Shown piece after piece: positions 28,074 to 39,708 of a DNA stretch of 64,000 nucleotides (position 1 is its first letter; each line of letters begins with the position of its first letter). The notes below the pieces were generated by a model. It was not told where the DNA came from. It saw only the letters and a program-made list of their open reading frames with translations, and made no database searches. This stretch comes from Galerina marginata (taxonomy: Eukaryota; Basidiomycota; Agaricomycetes; Agaricales; Galerinaceae): positions 2,604,001 through 2,668,000 of the forward strand of contig JAECYW010000001.1 of assembly GCA_023014335.1 (NCBI GenBank), given 5' to 3'. The translations under genes and the position numbers were made by a program.

Positions 28074-30956
28074 ATGGCCAGCGACAATTCTGGGGTTCAT
28101 TACGCCTGCAGGTGTCTAAATGTCAGAATAATTACGGCTCAGTCAGACACTACTCCACCAGACCACGCTCACAACCCGGATTATACCCCAGTTTTTGTGA
28201 AGGACGACGGTATTTCGGTGGTATGGTTTCGTCTTCAAAAATCGAGAAGATGCTCAATGTTTTTCCTTTATGTTGTTAGACCCACCCTCAAGTCACCGTT
28301 AGGCTTACCTCGAGGGGTGAAACCATACCTGGCACCTCGAGATGTCACCGATATACGGCTTTGTCTTGTCTTTTTTGCAACCTTGCTATTTATCGCGTGC
28401 ACCAGGTTATATCACTCGACGTGGAAGGAAATGAATCGACTCTTTTGCCTACCGAAGAGTGGGTGGAACACGAGATCATGAAGAGCGCTAGCGGTTGGAT
28501 TGAGGTGCACAAAAACAGCCTGGTGTGTAACGCCTCTTTGCTCGTCGAGGTTTATTGGTACGAATAGGAGAGATCGTTCTTTCTTATGGACCTACGGTCA
28601 GCGGATAGAACTGCCCCTCTTAGTCCATTCGTCCGACACTCGATGGTAGTTGTTGACCTCATCTGACTCATTTCATTTGTGTTAGGCTGGAGAAAAAATT
28701 GCTCAAGCGCATTCCTCTCCCACTTATTCGCCTCTTTTTTCCTTGATATTGCCGCCTAACTCATTTTCGCGGTCCTCATCACCGAAAAACGATCTGGACG
28801 ACTCAAGCACCACCAAGACGTCTTCTTCCGAGACCCCTCTGCCTTCATACCTTTCAGACATGCGAACATTATTCTTACCGCCCCCTTTTACGTCGTCTCA
28901 TCCAATCTTTGTTCATCTGTCAGCAATAGCCACCAAGCAATCGCAGGAATTACGTGCAGCTGCTGAACAGCGCATCTCAGATTTCGTAAAGGCCGAGACT
29001 GCCGGAATTGAAGTCAAAGAAAAAGAACTGAAAAGTCAGGTGGAATCCTTATGGAAGAACTTCAGGCAACATCTCAGTACGGTGCAACAAGATGGAAATC
29101 GACCGGCCAATCTTGCACGGTCTCCCACCCGTGTTAGGGATATTTCGTCCAACGGTTTCACGAGTCCCTCACAAGTTTCCGCGTCCGTGACGATTAGGAG
29201 TTTTGTACCTCAACCCATTTCTCCGTCCCCTCTCACGACGTCCTCCTCTCTTCCCCGGCTTTCTGCCCTTTCAGCGTCATTGGCAACTACAAGTTTCCAT
29301 CATCCAAGAGAAGCGCAGCGTGAACCTTCTTCAGTCAGTGAGTATAACGGTTCCATCGGATCTAGCTCAAGCACTTTATCAACGCCAAGATCGGGGTCAT
29401 CAACACTTGTTCACCCTGCTCCCCGTACCGATGCGACGAATGTCTTGCAATTCAAACGGAATATTAACGATGCCGTCAACACTCAGGTCAGCTACAGATA
29501 CTTGATAAACCTTGATGAGGACATGGCACGGTATAAGCGTAGCCAGGAAGAGGCGCTGAAGAAGCAAAGGGAAGCAGAATTGGCCAATCGTACCCAAGAC
29601 GCCGGGCCATCTCAAGATCATCGCCCACTCAGCCCCAATGGTAACACGAGGTCTGGGAAGGCTCAACCTGTGGATCCTCAGTCATCCACGGCAGAAGGAA
29701 CAGCCAATTCGGAAAGCGAAGAGACACCGTCACGTGGACGTGATAAAGGCAAGAGGAAGGTTACTTTTGATGTCGAGCCGGCTGTGGTCACCATCCAAAA
29801 CAAAGACGATGCCAAGGAAGAAGATGCCAAGGGCGAGGCGTCTCGAGGTTATTTTTTTGGTCGCATTCATTTCGCAGACTTAAATGCTGATTTATTTGTA
29901 CTCCATCTAGATATGATATTTCCATTGGACGACCTTGAGGAGACAGGAAAGGTCGATAAATCCGTAGACGAGAAACATAACACCCTACCACTTCTGGAGC
30001 AACCCGTATCTCGTCCATCCCGAACTCGAACTGCTCGTCCGCAGAATAGCGCTGCCTTGGAGGCATTCTCATCACTTCGACCCTCGTCGTTACCCAACCC
30101 ATCCCATATCCGACCCATGAGAAGCCAGCCAGGAGTTGATTCATCGTCACAAGTGATACTTGCCATGCCTAGGCCACCCGCTTCCCCACAAAGTGAACCT
30201 CCACGGACAGCTTCGTCACCTTCTCTGACATCGCCAAACGAACACGATGCTGCACTTTTACGATTAGTTGCTGCCGATACCCCCAGCCATCGTGGTGCCT
30301 GGACTCCGGAAAGTAAAGCGTGGCAAACATTTACCCGACGACAGGACTCTAAGGACAATCTTGATTTGAAAAACATACCCGAAGAACGAGAGGGTGAAGA
30401 AGGCGAGGCATCAGAGCTTGCGGCCATTGCAGCAGCAGCTAGACCCCTAGGAAAGATGGCGAGGGTTATAGAGAGTGACGACGATGAGGAAGAAGGTGGC
30501 TTTTGGATTTTTTGCCCTTATCAACCTCGTTTGCTAATGCGCTTCTAAGTTACAGAATCCAGTTCCAAGTTGCCTATAGCTGGGTCTCTCCCCGTCAACA
30601 TTCGCAGACGGACGAAAGTCAAAGAACAGCTTACTCTTGCTTCCTACCGCTCACCGGCAGCCATTCCCGAGCAATCAGTTGTGCCACCGTCACCAGGTGG
30701 CACTGGAAAGGCTCTCTCATCCTCTGCGATTCGCAGGGCAGCTTATGCCGAGCGGGATCGAAATCGGTCGATGGATCCTGGTGCTCTTGACTTTGCCACT
30801 GACGAGGACGAGGAGGAAGAGGAGAGCGAGGGCGAGGTGGAACAGGAAAATGCTGAGACCCCAGATGCTGGCGAGAAGGCTCGGAAACATGCGTTGAGGA
30901 TTCTTCAAGCTCGCAGTGAGCTGCCTGGGGAGGGCATGTGGAGAAGTTTGGCATAA
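28074..30956 (+). CDS. Unrecognised protein: Cys-containing N-terminal domain, coiled coil and long disordered region
   Basis: The start MASDNSGVHYACRCLNVRI is followed by an intron (GTATGG...TTGTTAG), then a stretch ending SCLFCNLAIYRVHQVISLDVEG, then EEWVEHEIMKSASGWIEVHKNSL. An intron (GTGTGT...GTTAG, ending at 28685) leads to AGEKIAQAHSSP and a long frame. The CxC and CxxC pairs could bind zinc, as in Yippee or Mis18-like folds, but I cannot show homology. Residues around FLPPPFTSSHPIFVHLSAIATKQSQELRAAAEQR suggest a helical segment. The rest is Ser/Pro-rich with a charged helix (LINLDEDMARYKRSQEEALKKQREAEL), a basic patch (RGRDKGKRKVTFD) and acidic runs (SDDDEEEG, DEDEEEEESEGE). It ends LPGEGMWRSLA. 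About 860 residues. A nuclear scaffold or regulator is possible but is only a guess. Confidence 0.65.
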
Positions 30957-31706
30957 CACCATTTATCCTGTGTTCGGCATAGGAAGAAAGTCCAAGGTTT
31001 GTGTGGTGGATGTTTTAGCCTCCATTCCATCATGAACAGCTCCATGGCTCGTTTCTTTTCATAATAGTGTAATCGAGAGTGGCTACTCGGCGGTTACTGG
31101 TACAATCTCTCCTTCACTAATGGCTCTGTTTTTCCATTCCCTCACAAGCACCCAGCACTGACATTCTCATTCAAACATTATCTTATCAATGTGCATAGTC
31201 TTCACTTCCGCTTTTTTGTATGCCGTATAACCCCTTACTCCTGCTTTCAGGAGCCTCCATCCACTGTTACTACTACCCGGGTGACCAGCACACTTGGTCT
31301 CCCTGCCATGTACTTTCAATTTCGGTGTCACCAATAGCCTTCTAGAATACTTGTACGTTTAATCGCACCCCCATCTAGCATGTTTGCACCAATATTTAAC
31401 CATTGTTAACGTTACTTGCAATAGCATCTATAATTTATTTCTATCTTTGCTTTTATGAGGTTGTATTGTTACGAGCGAGGGAGCTGATGTTGCTGAGTCC
31501 TTATTAGACTGGGTCAAGAAGAGTCTAACGAAGGCAAATTATGTATGTGGCTACTTTTTTCTGTATGTCGAGGAAGATAGATAGCAAGCAGAGATGGCAG
31601 GGAAGGATCAGCCATCCGAGCAATACGGGTAGATAGAAACGACTTCAACGGGAGATGATCGGACGTTCGTCCGAACTCATCTCTTTTACACGAGGTCCGC
31701 ACTAGC
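30957..31706. other. Convergent 3' intergenic region
   Basis: 750 bp between the convergent ends of the 28074-30956 gene and the TOM20-SET gene. AT-rich, no supported coding sequence; it probably contains both 3' UTRs. Confidence 0.5.
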
Positions 31707-34086
31707 CTAGGGTGCTTGACTAGCAGGATAGTTCTTGACCGAGTCCTCAACCTTCGACTCGTCTTTCTGCTGCTCAGTCGCACTGGCCTTTTCCTCAGAC
31801 GACAACGACTGGGCTTCTTCTTCACAACGCTCGCAGGCGCAGGAGAACCTCCACCCCCTCGCGAGTTCGAAGCGGCGGCGGCGTCTGGCGTCCATGGTAG
31901 TCTCCCCGGGGTGCTGGGTGACGTCAACGAAGGCGACGGTGAGGACATCGCCTTTCTTCAGGTCGTGATTTGCGATAATGGATATTTCTGACGTGCCGGA
32001 GCTGAAGGAGGGCCGGGCGGAGGGCTTGCAGGAGTGAGTGAGGTAGGACGAGACGGTGTAAAGGGCAGTGCCGACTTGTCGGTTTGTGCCGTATGGTGTG
32101 CGCGTTTTCTCGAGCTCTTCTGGACGGGCGGCGGGTATGGGCTGGTGTTAAACAAGTTAGAAGAAGGGTTTAGGGAGGGAAGGAAACGGACGTACCCTGT
32201 CGTCACGGCCCCCTCCGAAGCATACGCCGAAGGAGTTGTACGCGATTTTACCCGCCATCGTCGCGTATTTCTCCTCCGTGATGAATTCCTCCAGGCCGGG
32301 TAACGCAGTGGCCAGGACCTTGGTGAGTAATGCGGTCTCCTCCTTGTTCGGGACGACTTCAAGGTATCTCAGGCGTTCCAGGTGGTCTGCAAGGACATAT
32401 TTTTCCACTTCGTTGTCGGCGTCCGTGAAGTCATTCTCTGGGGTGGCTCCAGTACCCGGCACGGCGGCCTGGACGAGTTTCTGAGTCTCGCCAGCGACCT
32501 GACGGGCAATGAAACGAGCGACGAGCAGTGGTGTAGCGCGGTTCTCTTTCTTCACGTACTCGGCGAATTTAGCTTGCGCCTCTCGGCGGGTTTCTTGTGC
32601 GGCTGCCGTAGGAGGCGCAGAGGGAATGTCGGCAGGTAAAGGATTTTCCAGGGTGAAGAGGAGGGAGTGTGTTTGCTTCTTGGAGGCGAGCATGCATGCC
32701 TTTGAGCAGTATGTGAGGTGGAATGGACTCGGGGTGGAGTCTTTGGGCATTTGGAGGGACATTTCAGGGTTGGATGGGGCGGAGGCAGTGGCCGCAATGT
32801 GTTCCTTTGGCTTGGAGATCAGGGTCCAGGGCAGTGACGACGGGGAATTCCTGAGAAGACATTAGACCTGGTAAAGATGGAGGAATGCGATAAGAAACCT
32901 TATAGATGACTTCTCCAGCAGCAATGTCTTTGTTCACAACAAGCGACTGACGGTGGCCCTGCCCTGATGTTGATGCTCGAGTGACGACGGAAACGCCTGA
33001 TTTCTTGGGCGGGAAGAAGTCATAGTACGCTGCAGAGCCATCGTATGAACAACTTAAGTCCTTGTTTTGGTCTTGGAAGCAGCCTTGTACGGCTCACCTT
33101 CAATTCGGTATTTCACCTAGACACACGAAAAACAGGCGGAAAAAAAGCAATAATATATTAGAACATGTGTTGCAAACGGTGGTGAGGAAGAGTAGAAGGA
33201 TACGGATGCTTGTAATTGTCCTACGAACGCGCGACTTTCCTCGACCCCATCCACTCTCTCTAACAAGGAGAGGAGACGCCAGCAGCCACGTATGACGTAA
33301 TTCACCACCAATGCCAACTGTTCCTTCCTTGAACTAGGCTGGCGTACGAGAACCGGGATCCGTTATTCTGTCCCACTCTTGAGAAGAAGTCTCAGAGGGT
33401 GGACCCCTTGTTGGGCTCGTATCATCGAGACCCATGGTGTCATGAACGGGTGAATTGGTGTTACTTACATCCAGTTGCGTCAGGTCCATTATAATCTGTG
33501 ATGTTGGATTGAGAATGCTGTCAAAGTGGCCCAGGATATAGGAATACCTTGAATACGGGTTCGATAATGGTCTTTTCGTAGATCACGATCAGCTCGACGG
33601 GTGCAGGGTACACGCGGAGTGCGCGGAAGAATGCTGTGGCAGCAGGCAGGTAGAATTTGGGACCTAGCTGAAGGTTAGAATAACAGTTGTACAAACGCGT
33701 GGTGAGACATGCCTTGGGCAGCGAACTGCTCGCCAATGCCGACTTGCGTCATGAAATATGTTTCCTTCTCCTCAGGGCTCTGAGGCCCGGCTTCAGTTCT
33801 GACGGATTTGAGCACTTCACGGAGGCTGTCAGGTGTGATGTCGCTCGTGGCTTCTGCCTGTTCAGTCTCCTTGGTCTGCGCTACGACCTTTTGGACGCGT
33901 TTTTTCTCTTTTTCTGACGACAGCTGTGAGGGTTTGAAGATACAAGTTTGTGAAAGACGTACTGAGCTTCTTGCGGAATTCAACATCGTTTCTGCGCTTG
34001 TAGTCAAAGTATACGGCGTAAGCAGCGAGCCCAGCTGCGATTGTGACGGCGGCGACTGTGATATAGGTGGTGGACTGGTTGGCCAT
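31707..34086 (-). CDS. TOM20: TOM20-SET fusion: mitochondrial import receptor Tom20 joined to a MYND-like/SET domain protein
   Basis: The N-terminus MANQSTTYITVAAVTIAAGL is a membrane anchor (about residues 7-28), followed by YFDYKRRNDVEFRKKL, KEKKRVQK, the receptor region EKETYFMTQVGIGEQFAAQG, and FFRALRVYPAPVELIVIYEKTIIEPVFK, as in Tom20. After MDLTQLD a 352-nt intron (33117-33468, GTAAGT...CTAG), a 19-nt exon (VKYRIE) and a 68-nt intron (33030-33097) lead in frame to YYDFFPPKKSGVSV and a SET protein. The SET part has KDIAAGEVIYKEFPVV, THCGHC and YCSKAC (partial MYND), AYNSFGV, YLTHSCKPSARPSF (the usual NHSCxPN reads THSCKPS), DVLTVAFVDVTQ and the post-SET FSCACERC. One extra base near 32767-32769 (CAACCCTGAAATG) breaks frame. 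SET proteins of this type methylate Lys, but the altered NHSC motif leaves activity uncertain. Confidence 0.75.
33334..34086 (-). CDS. TOM20: Predicted short TOM20 isoform made by retaining the 352-nt intron
   Basis: If the intron 33117-33468 is kept, the frame runs on from MDLTQLD for 44 more codons to a TAG at 33334-33336. The added tail is polar and Ser/Asp/Pro-rich and contains SETSSQEWDRITDPGSRTPA. That looks like genuine protein sequence rather than random intron. The product would be an ordinary membrane-anchored Tom20 of about 200 residues, close to the usual family size, without the SET part. That both forms are made is inference from the sequence alone. A simple alternative is that only one form exists in the cell. 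Confidence 0.5.
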
Positions 34087-34408
34087 GGTGGGTTGAAGCA
34101 GAGTCTGAAAACGAACCGAACTGGGTATTTTCGCGAGCTTACATAATCGAGTCAGAAAACGTGCAGGGGTGTACCTGGGGCATATTTCTGTGGGCTCGAA
34201 AAGAGATTATTTCGAGAGCTGTATCTCCATTTTCTGCAGTTGCTGAGGCATATGATACGGCTGCGTTTGTTGGTTGCCCGTTGCTGGCAGAATAGGTTCC
34301 GGGCCGGTGGTTTATTTGGCGGGAAAAAGTTACCCACGTTGTGTGTCACTCAGCTCCGTTCATTTTTCTCGTCCGTCTCTCACTGGCCGTTAATTTGAGT
34401 CGCTGGCC
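34087..34408. promoter_or_regulatory. Shared divergent promoter region, TOM20-SET (-) and PSY2 (+)
   Basis: 322 bp separate the two start codons, which point away from each other. No TATA box is evident on either strand. The region must contain both promoters and 5' UTRs unless there are further upstream non-coding exons. Confidence 0.5.
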
Positions 34409-37400
34409 ATGAACGGCCTAGCCAGCGCGTCGCCCCAACCCCAGTCTCTCCTTCACCACTCATCCGACTCTCCCGCTGGCGCTGCTCTTATCTCTGGTGC
34501 TGGTTCCACCGCCATTTCAGACCCTCAGTCACCAATCCACGGTTCCCACTCATCTCTGGATCAGAATCCACCGCCTCCTGACGCCCTAAATATCTTCCCG
34601 GAAGAACTCTCTGATTCAGATCCTCAACACTTGCCAGAACATCCCGGCGCGACGGAACGGGAAGTGATACAAACGCCGGAGGTAGTTGGCGATGTCCAGG
34701 ACAAAGGTGGAGACGCCGAAGCCGGGAACCCGCATCCTGAGCCACTATTAATCAAGGAAGAGGGCGAGGTCTTGCTTGGGCATGTCAATGGCCAGATTGA
34801 GCTGCTCGAACACACGCCAGAGCACGGTGTGGGTCCGGGGGAGTCGAGCTTCGGGAGCGATGATGGTCATGATTGGCTACCAGACGCCGATCACGAATTG
34901 AAACGCGTAAAGGTGCGTACAAGTTCATATTTCTTCTATTCTATGCCTTCCAAACCTTCATATCGGACCCGCTGCCGTGCTGGAAGCGCACAACGTGCCA
35001 ATTTGGTTCGCCTACAGGACCCCCAACTCCGACTTTTGCCACCATTACACTTGTGTTCGTCCTAATGACTCAACGCTTACACACCCTCTTAGGTCTACGA
35101 ACTCGTCGGCTCGCGATGGATAGACCAGGGAACGGCTTTCTGCTTCGGCCAATTCTCAGAAGAAACCAACGAAGCGCTCCTCATTGCCCGTTCCGAGAGA
35201 GACTACACCGAAGTCATTCTATCCACGGCTATTCGCTCAAACGATGTGTATCAGCGCCAACAGGGTGAGTCGTACCTATCATTGACAGCTGGATTTGTTT
35301 GTCTGTTGTCGCTTCTTTCCCCTGCACACGACCACTGTTACAAACCCCTGATTGATCTTCTTTCGGCTCCTATTTCCGGCCTCGGGCTTGAGCTAATTTC
35401 CATTGTGCAGACACGCTCATCGTATGGACTGAACCCAATGGTCTTGACTACGCGTTAAGCTTTCAAGATCCCGAAGGATGCGCAGAAGTTTGGAATTTCA
35501 TCCAAGAAGTACGACGGCATATGAACTCCTCTGGTACGCGACCTGAAGCTTATTACCTACATATGATTGACAGATTCACCCAACAGAGGACCCTACCGCC
35601 GTTACCTCTTCACCTATGCTTGATGCTTCTGTCACCACAGCAAGCATTATCCGCTCTGGACACCTTCCGCAGCCGCAATTAGGGATCATCAGCGAAATTG
35701 AGAGGGCGATCAAATCATTGGCGCGGACTCAAGTTGTAAAGGAACGGATATGTGAATATATTCAGCAAGAGGTGAGTCCAAAAAGCGTATTCCATTCAGT
35801 TTTTACCCGTCAGCAGCCATTGTACTTCTCTCCCATTCCACTCCCTCCTTTGTTATCCTTTATCATTCGAATAGAATGCATTCGTTCTCTTTTTGCAGCG
35901 ATGAATGTATTCTATAAGACCATCAAACTGATTTTGGAATTGTGCTTCATTGCAACGCTAGGAATACATCAAGTCCTTGATTAATGTTATGAACACCGCT
36001 GAAGACCTGGAGAGCCTGGAGAATCTGCATGCCCTTTGTAGTCTTATGCAAACAATACGTATGTCATGTTTATTATTTTCCTGGTCTTATTCGGCTCAAT
36101 ATGTTTCCAGTGATGTTAAATGACCATTCAATGTACGAACATATTCTGGAAGACGATATATTTTTTGGCGTCGTCGGCATGTTAGAATGTATGTTTGTGA
36201 CTCCATTATTAATGTTTGTTAATGCTACATTGTTCTTCTACAGACGATCCCGACTTTCCAGGACATAAAGCAAACTACCGTGATTTCCTGCATAACACAG
36301 CGCAATTCCACCAACCCATCCCCATGCGCGACATTGCCATCCAGCGCAAGATTCACCACACATACCGCCTCCAATTCCTCAAGGACGTGGTCCTCGCTCG
36401 CGCCCTCGACGATTCCACATTCAACGTCCTCAACTCGTGTATTATTTTCAACCAGATCGACATCATTTCACATATCCAGCAGGACGCCACTTTCTTGCGT
36501 GATGTCGTTCGGCTTTTCGTTGACGAGGACATGCTGACCGGGGGCGGCTCCAACGGACGACGGACCGCCACCTTCCAGCCACAGCAAGTCCAACCCCAGC
36601 CACACCCTCAACAACAGCAACATTCGTCCCCTCAAACACCTCAACACATGATAATCAGTCTGAATGGAAATGGCGACAACTTCAACCCCAAGACAGAACC
36701 ACCTCCACCGCAAATGGATGTCGATCAAAAGCCTGCAGCCACCGCAAGTCCGAAGCCCGTCAATGGTTTAGCGGGAACAGTTACCATTGTTAATGGTCGT
36801 GGAGGTAGACGGTCGACTTCCTATGCATTTTCCCCTCCTGACGATCTTACGGAAGACGACATCAACCTCCGCCGCGAGGTCGTCATGCTTCTCCAACAGC
36901 TGTGTATCATGGGCAAGACCGTGCAAATGCCGGCAAGAATGGCACTTTTCCGTACGCTTGTCGACCGCGGCATCCTGTTCGCCGTGCAATGGGCAATGGG
37001 TCTGCCTGAGAAGGAGGAAGCGAGCAAGCAGATGATCAGCGCGGGCGGGGAGGTTTTGTCGGCGCTGTTGGACCATGACATCAATGGGGTGAGGGCACAC
37101 GTGTTGAAGCAGGTGATGGCGATCGACAAGGAGCGGGAGGCGGCGAAGAAGGGTGCGGATAAGGCGGAGACTATTCTGCAGATGGCGTGTAGGATCATGG
37201 CGCAGAGCAAGGACTTGGCTGTACAAAGTCAAGTTGGGGATGCTTTGAAGACCTGGTTAGACGTTCCAACGATGGATCTTCACCATGGGCCGAGTGCTCC
37301 CTCTGAGGTGAGTGAAGTCGTCTTCTCTGATGGTCAATACAGGATTAAATGGACTTTTTGAAGGCGGGTCCCAAACTTGCAGCAATGTCACGGAAGGACG

Positions 37401-39023
37401 AACCAGGCCAAGAGCGGTTCACAGATTATTTCTACAAAGAATGCATAAGCGGATTGTTGAAGCCGCTGTCCGATCTACCAGACTGGCGGAACTTCAAAGA
37501 ACCACTCCTGCCGCTTACACGCGAAGAGACGAATCGATTTGTCTATCTTTGTGATCTAATCCATAATTGCATCCAGCAACATAGTTTCCGCAGTCACTTC
37601 CACTTCATGTCTTCCGATATTCTTTCTCGCGTGGCGACTCTGTTTAAAGCCAAGGACAAGCATCTACGTCACTGTGAGTCTATTTATTGCTATCCTTTTG
37701 GATCCTTCGTCATTTCGGTTCTCTTCTTCCTGCAGCCGCTTTCCGCATATTCCGCCTGCTTCTGAAGCAAGGCAATCACAACTCTCATGCGCAGATCATG
37801 AAATACGATATCCTGAAACCGATTTTGGACCTGACCATCCAAGAATCCTCGAGAGACAATTTGCTCAGCTGCTCATGTCAGGAGTATTTCGAGCACATAC
37901 GCAGGGTTTGTCCATTTGTGATCTCTTAATTAAACCCATCTGACGATCGAGGCTTTACCCGCGATAGGAGAACATTAAGGAGTTGATCAAGTTCTGCATG
38001 ACAACTCACGAGGCCGAGATCCAGAAACTCGCCAAGACGCCTCTCGGCAGCCAACGGTTTGAATTGTTCATTCGCCGTTGGGAAATGAACATCGCGCCAC
38101 CACCGGAAGAACCCACCCCTGATAAGTGCGTCATTTCAACATTTCATTCTCGTTTCAAGGCTAACTGATCTGCCCTAGATCTATCAATAATGATCGAGGA
38201 TGGTCAGGTCCGGGTCGTGTGCTTGATCTGGCGGAAGAGGACTACTTCAACGCGGACGACGACGACGACGGGCCCGAGCCCCTTCCTTCTACTACTCATG
38301 TGGAGCACTGGTTAACCCGGTCCGGCTTAATTGCACCCCTGCTGGCCCCTAACAATACCGGAATGAAACGAAAACGAAGACCAGGCATGACTAGCGCACC
38401 AAAAGGTTACCGGCCACCTCTCAAAACACCGCAACTCACCGCTTTGGTCGATTATGGTGAAGACGATGAAGATTCTACTTCAACTGACGCTACCAACACA
38501 GCGCCACGGGCTTCGGGTTCAGGTTCCGTTTCTCCTCCTGGCAGCAATCCCGCCAGCCCAAAACCTTCAATAAGATCGCTATCCCCACTGGCTTCGACGT
38601 CGACATCCTCAGGACCCCCACCAAAACGACCGGCTAGAGACGAGGACGAAGACGACAACCTGGAAGCTTCTGGCACGTGGCACCAGAGCGCGGCTCCCAA
38701 TCCCCATCTCCTCATCTTGGACCTATGCGGCCCAGCGAAAAACGGCGACGGACTGACGACGAGGACGACTGAGGACGAGCGGTTCGCAGCACCTCAGCAA
38801 GTCCAAAAAGCCTGATCTCAGAAGTCAGAAAGAGGGTTCTTCATTGACATTAGGCGTCAAGTCTAAAAGTGGAGACGATCCGCCCTCGAAGAAGATCAAG
38901 GTTAAGTTCGGTGCTGTCGGTTTAGCCGTAGCTTCTACAGCTCCTAGCCAAACCGCCACGACGACGGTAATCGACTGTTCGTTACCGTCAGAACCTGGCA
39001 AAAAGGATGGGGATACTGGATAG
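34409..39023 (+). CDS. PSY2: Protein phosphatase 4 regulatory subunit 3 (SMEK/Psy2)
   Basis: Psy2 targets the PP4 phosphatase to substrates in DNA-damage and checkpoint control. A disordered acidic N-terminal extension of about 170 residues precedes the EVH1-like domain (VYELVGSRWIDQGTAFCFGQ, DYTEVILSTAIRSNDVYQRQ, LIVWTEPNGLDYALSFQ). The SMK-1/armadillo region follows: EYIKSLINVMNTAEDLESLENLHALC, YEHILEDDIFFGVVGMLEYDPDFP, HHTYRLQFLKDVVLARALDD, FLRDVVRLFVDED. A Gln/Pro/Asn-rich insert (36580-36780) splits the helical repeats. Later come HFHFMSSDILSRVATLF, RIFRLLLKQGNHNSHAQI and FELFIRRWEMNIAPPPEEP. Introns are short and mostly clean. In the C-terminal tail (38670-38790) the likely frames change twice: LEASGTW, then MRPSEKRRRTDDEDD, then SKSKKPDLRSQKE. 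I could not find introns that explain this. The end is a Lys-rich tail (PPSKKIKVKF), probably nuclear-targeting. Confidence 0.9.
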
Positions 39024-39672
39024 TCTACCGTCCTACACTTGTATTTCCGCTTCTCGTTACTACTTACGGACTAACTTCGACACACTCCTTCATTTTCACT
39101 AATTGTAATCGCTAACTGTGCTAGACTTTTCCTCTTCGACCATTCACGTTGACTACACTCATGACCTTATGTTTTGAGCTAATTATGACCTTTGATCCTC
39201 TCCTTTGATTGTTGGGCTTACGTTTGTAATTTTTTTTATTATCGCCCACGTCGTGGTTTACATATAATGTATGCCTACGCGATTGCTTCAATGTATAAAT
39301 AAGTGAATGTAAAAAAACGAGGAGTTCGCAGAATTGGCAACGAAATATTTCTCTTCGTGACCTGGAAGGAAGCTGCTGCATTTCCGACAAGTAATATTGG
39401 GCTAACCCAATTCTGTCACCAAGAATCATCCACCTTTACTGTACAAAAGTTCTTAAAGATATGAACTTGAGGACCGTTGAGTTCAATGCTTGGGTTGTGA
39501 TGAGAAGAATAAAACTTGTTGGGCGAGCTTGTAATACACATCATAAGCAAATAGATAGATATAGGGCACACAATGACTAGTCAAAACAACCAGAGGAGGC
39601 GATAAAACGTGCAGAGAATACGTAAGAGAGGAGTCAAAACCAACACGTAAAATGGTACCGTATGAAAAAGAG

Positions 39673-39708
<36 letters not shown>

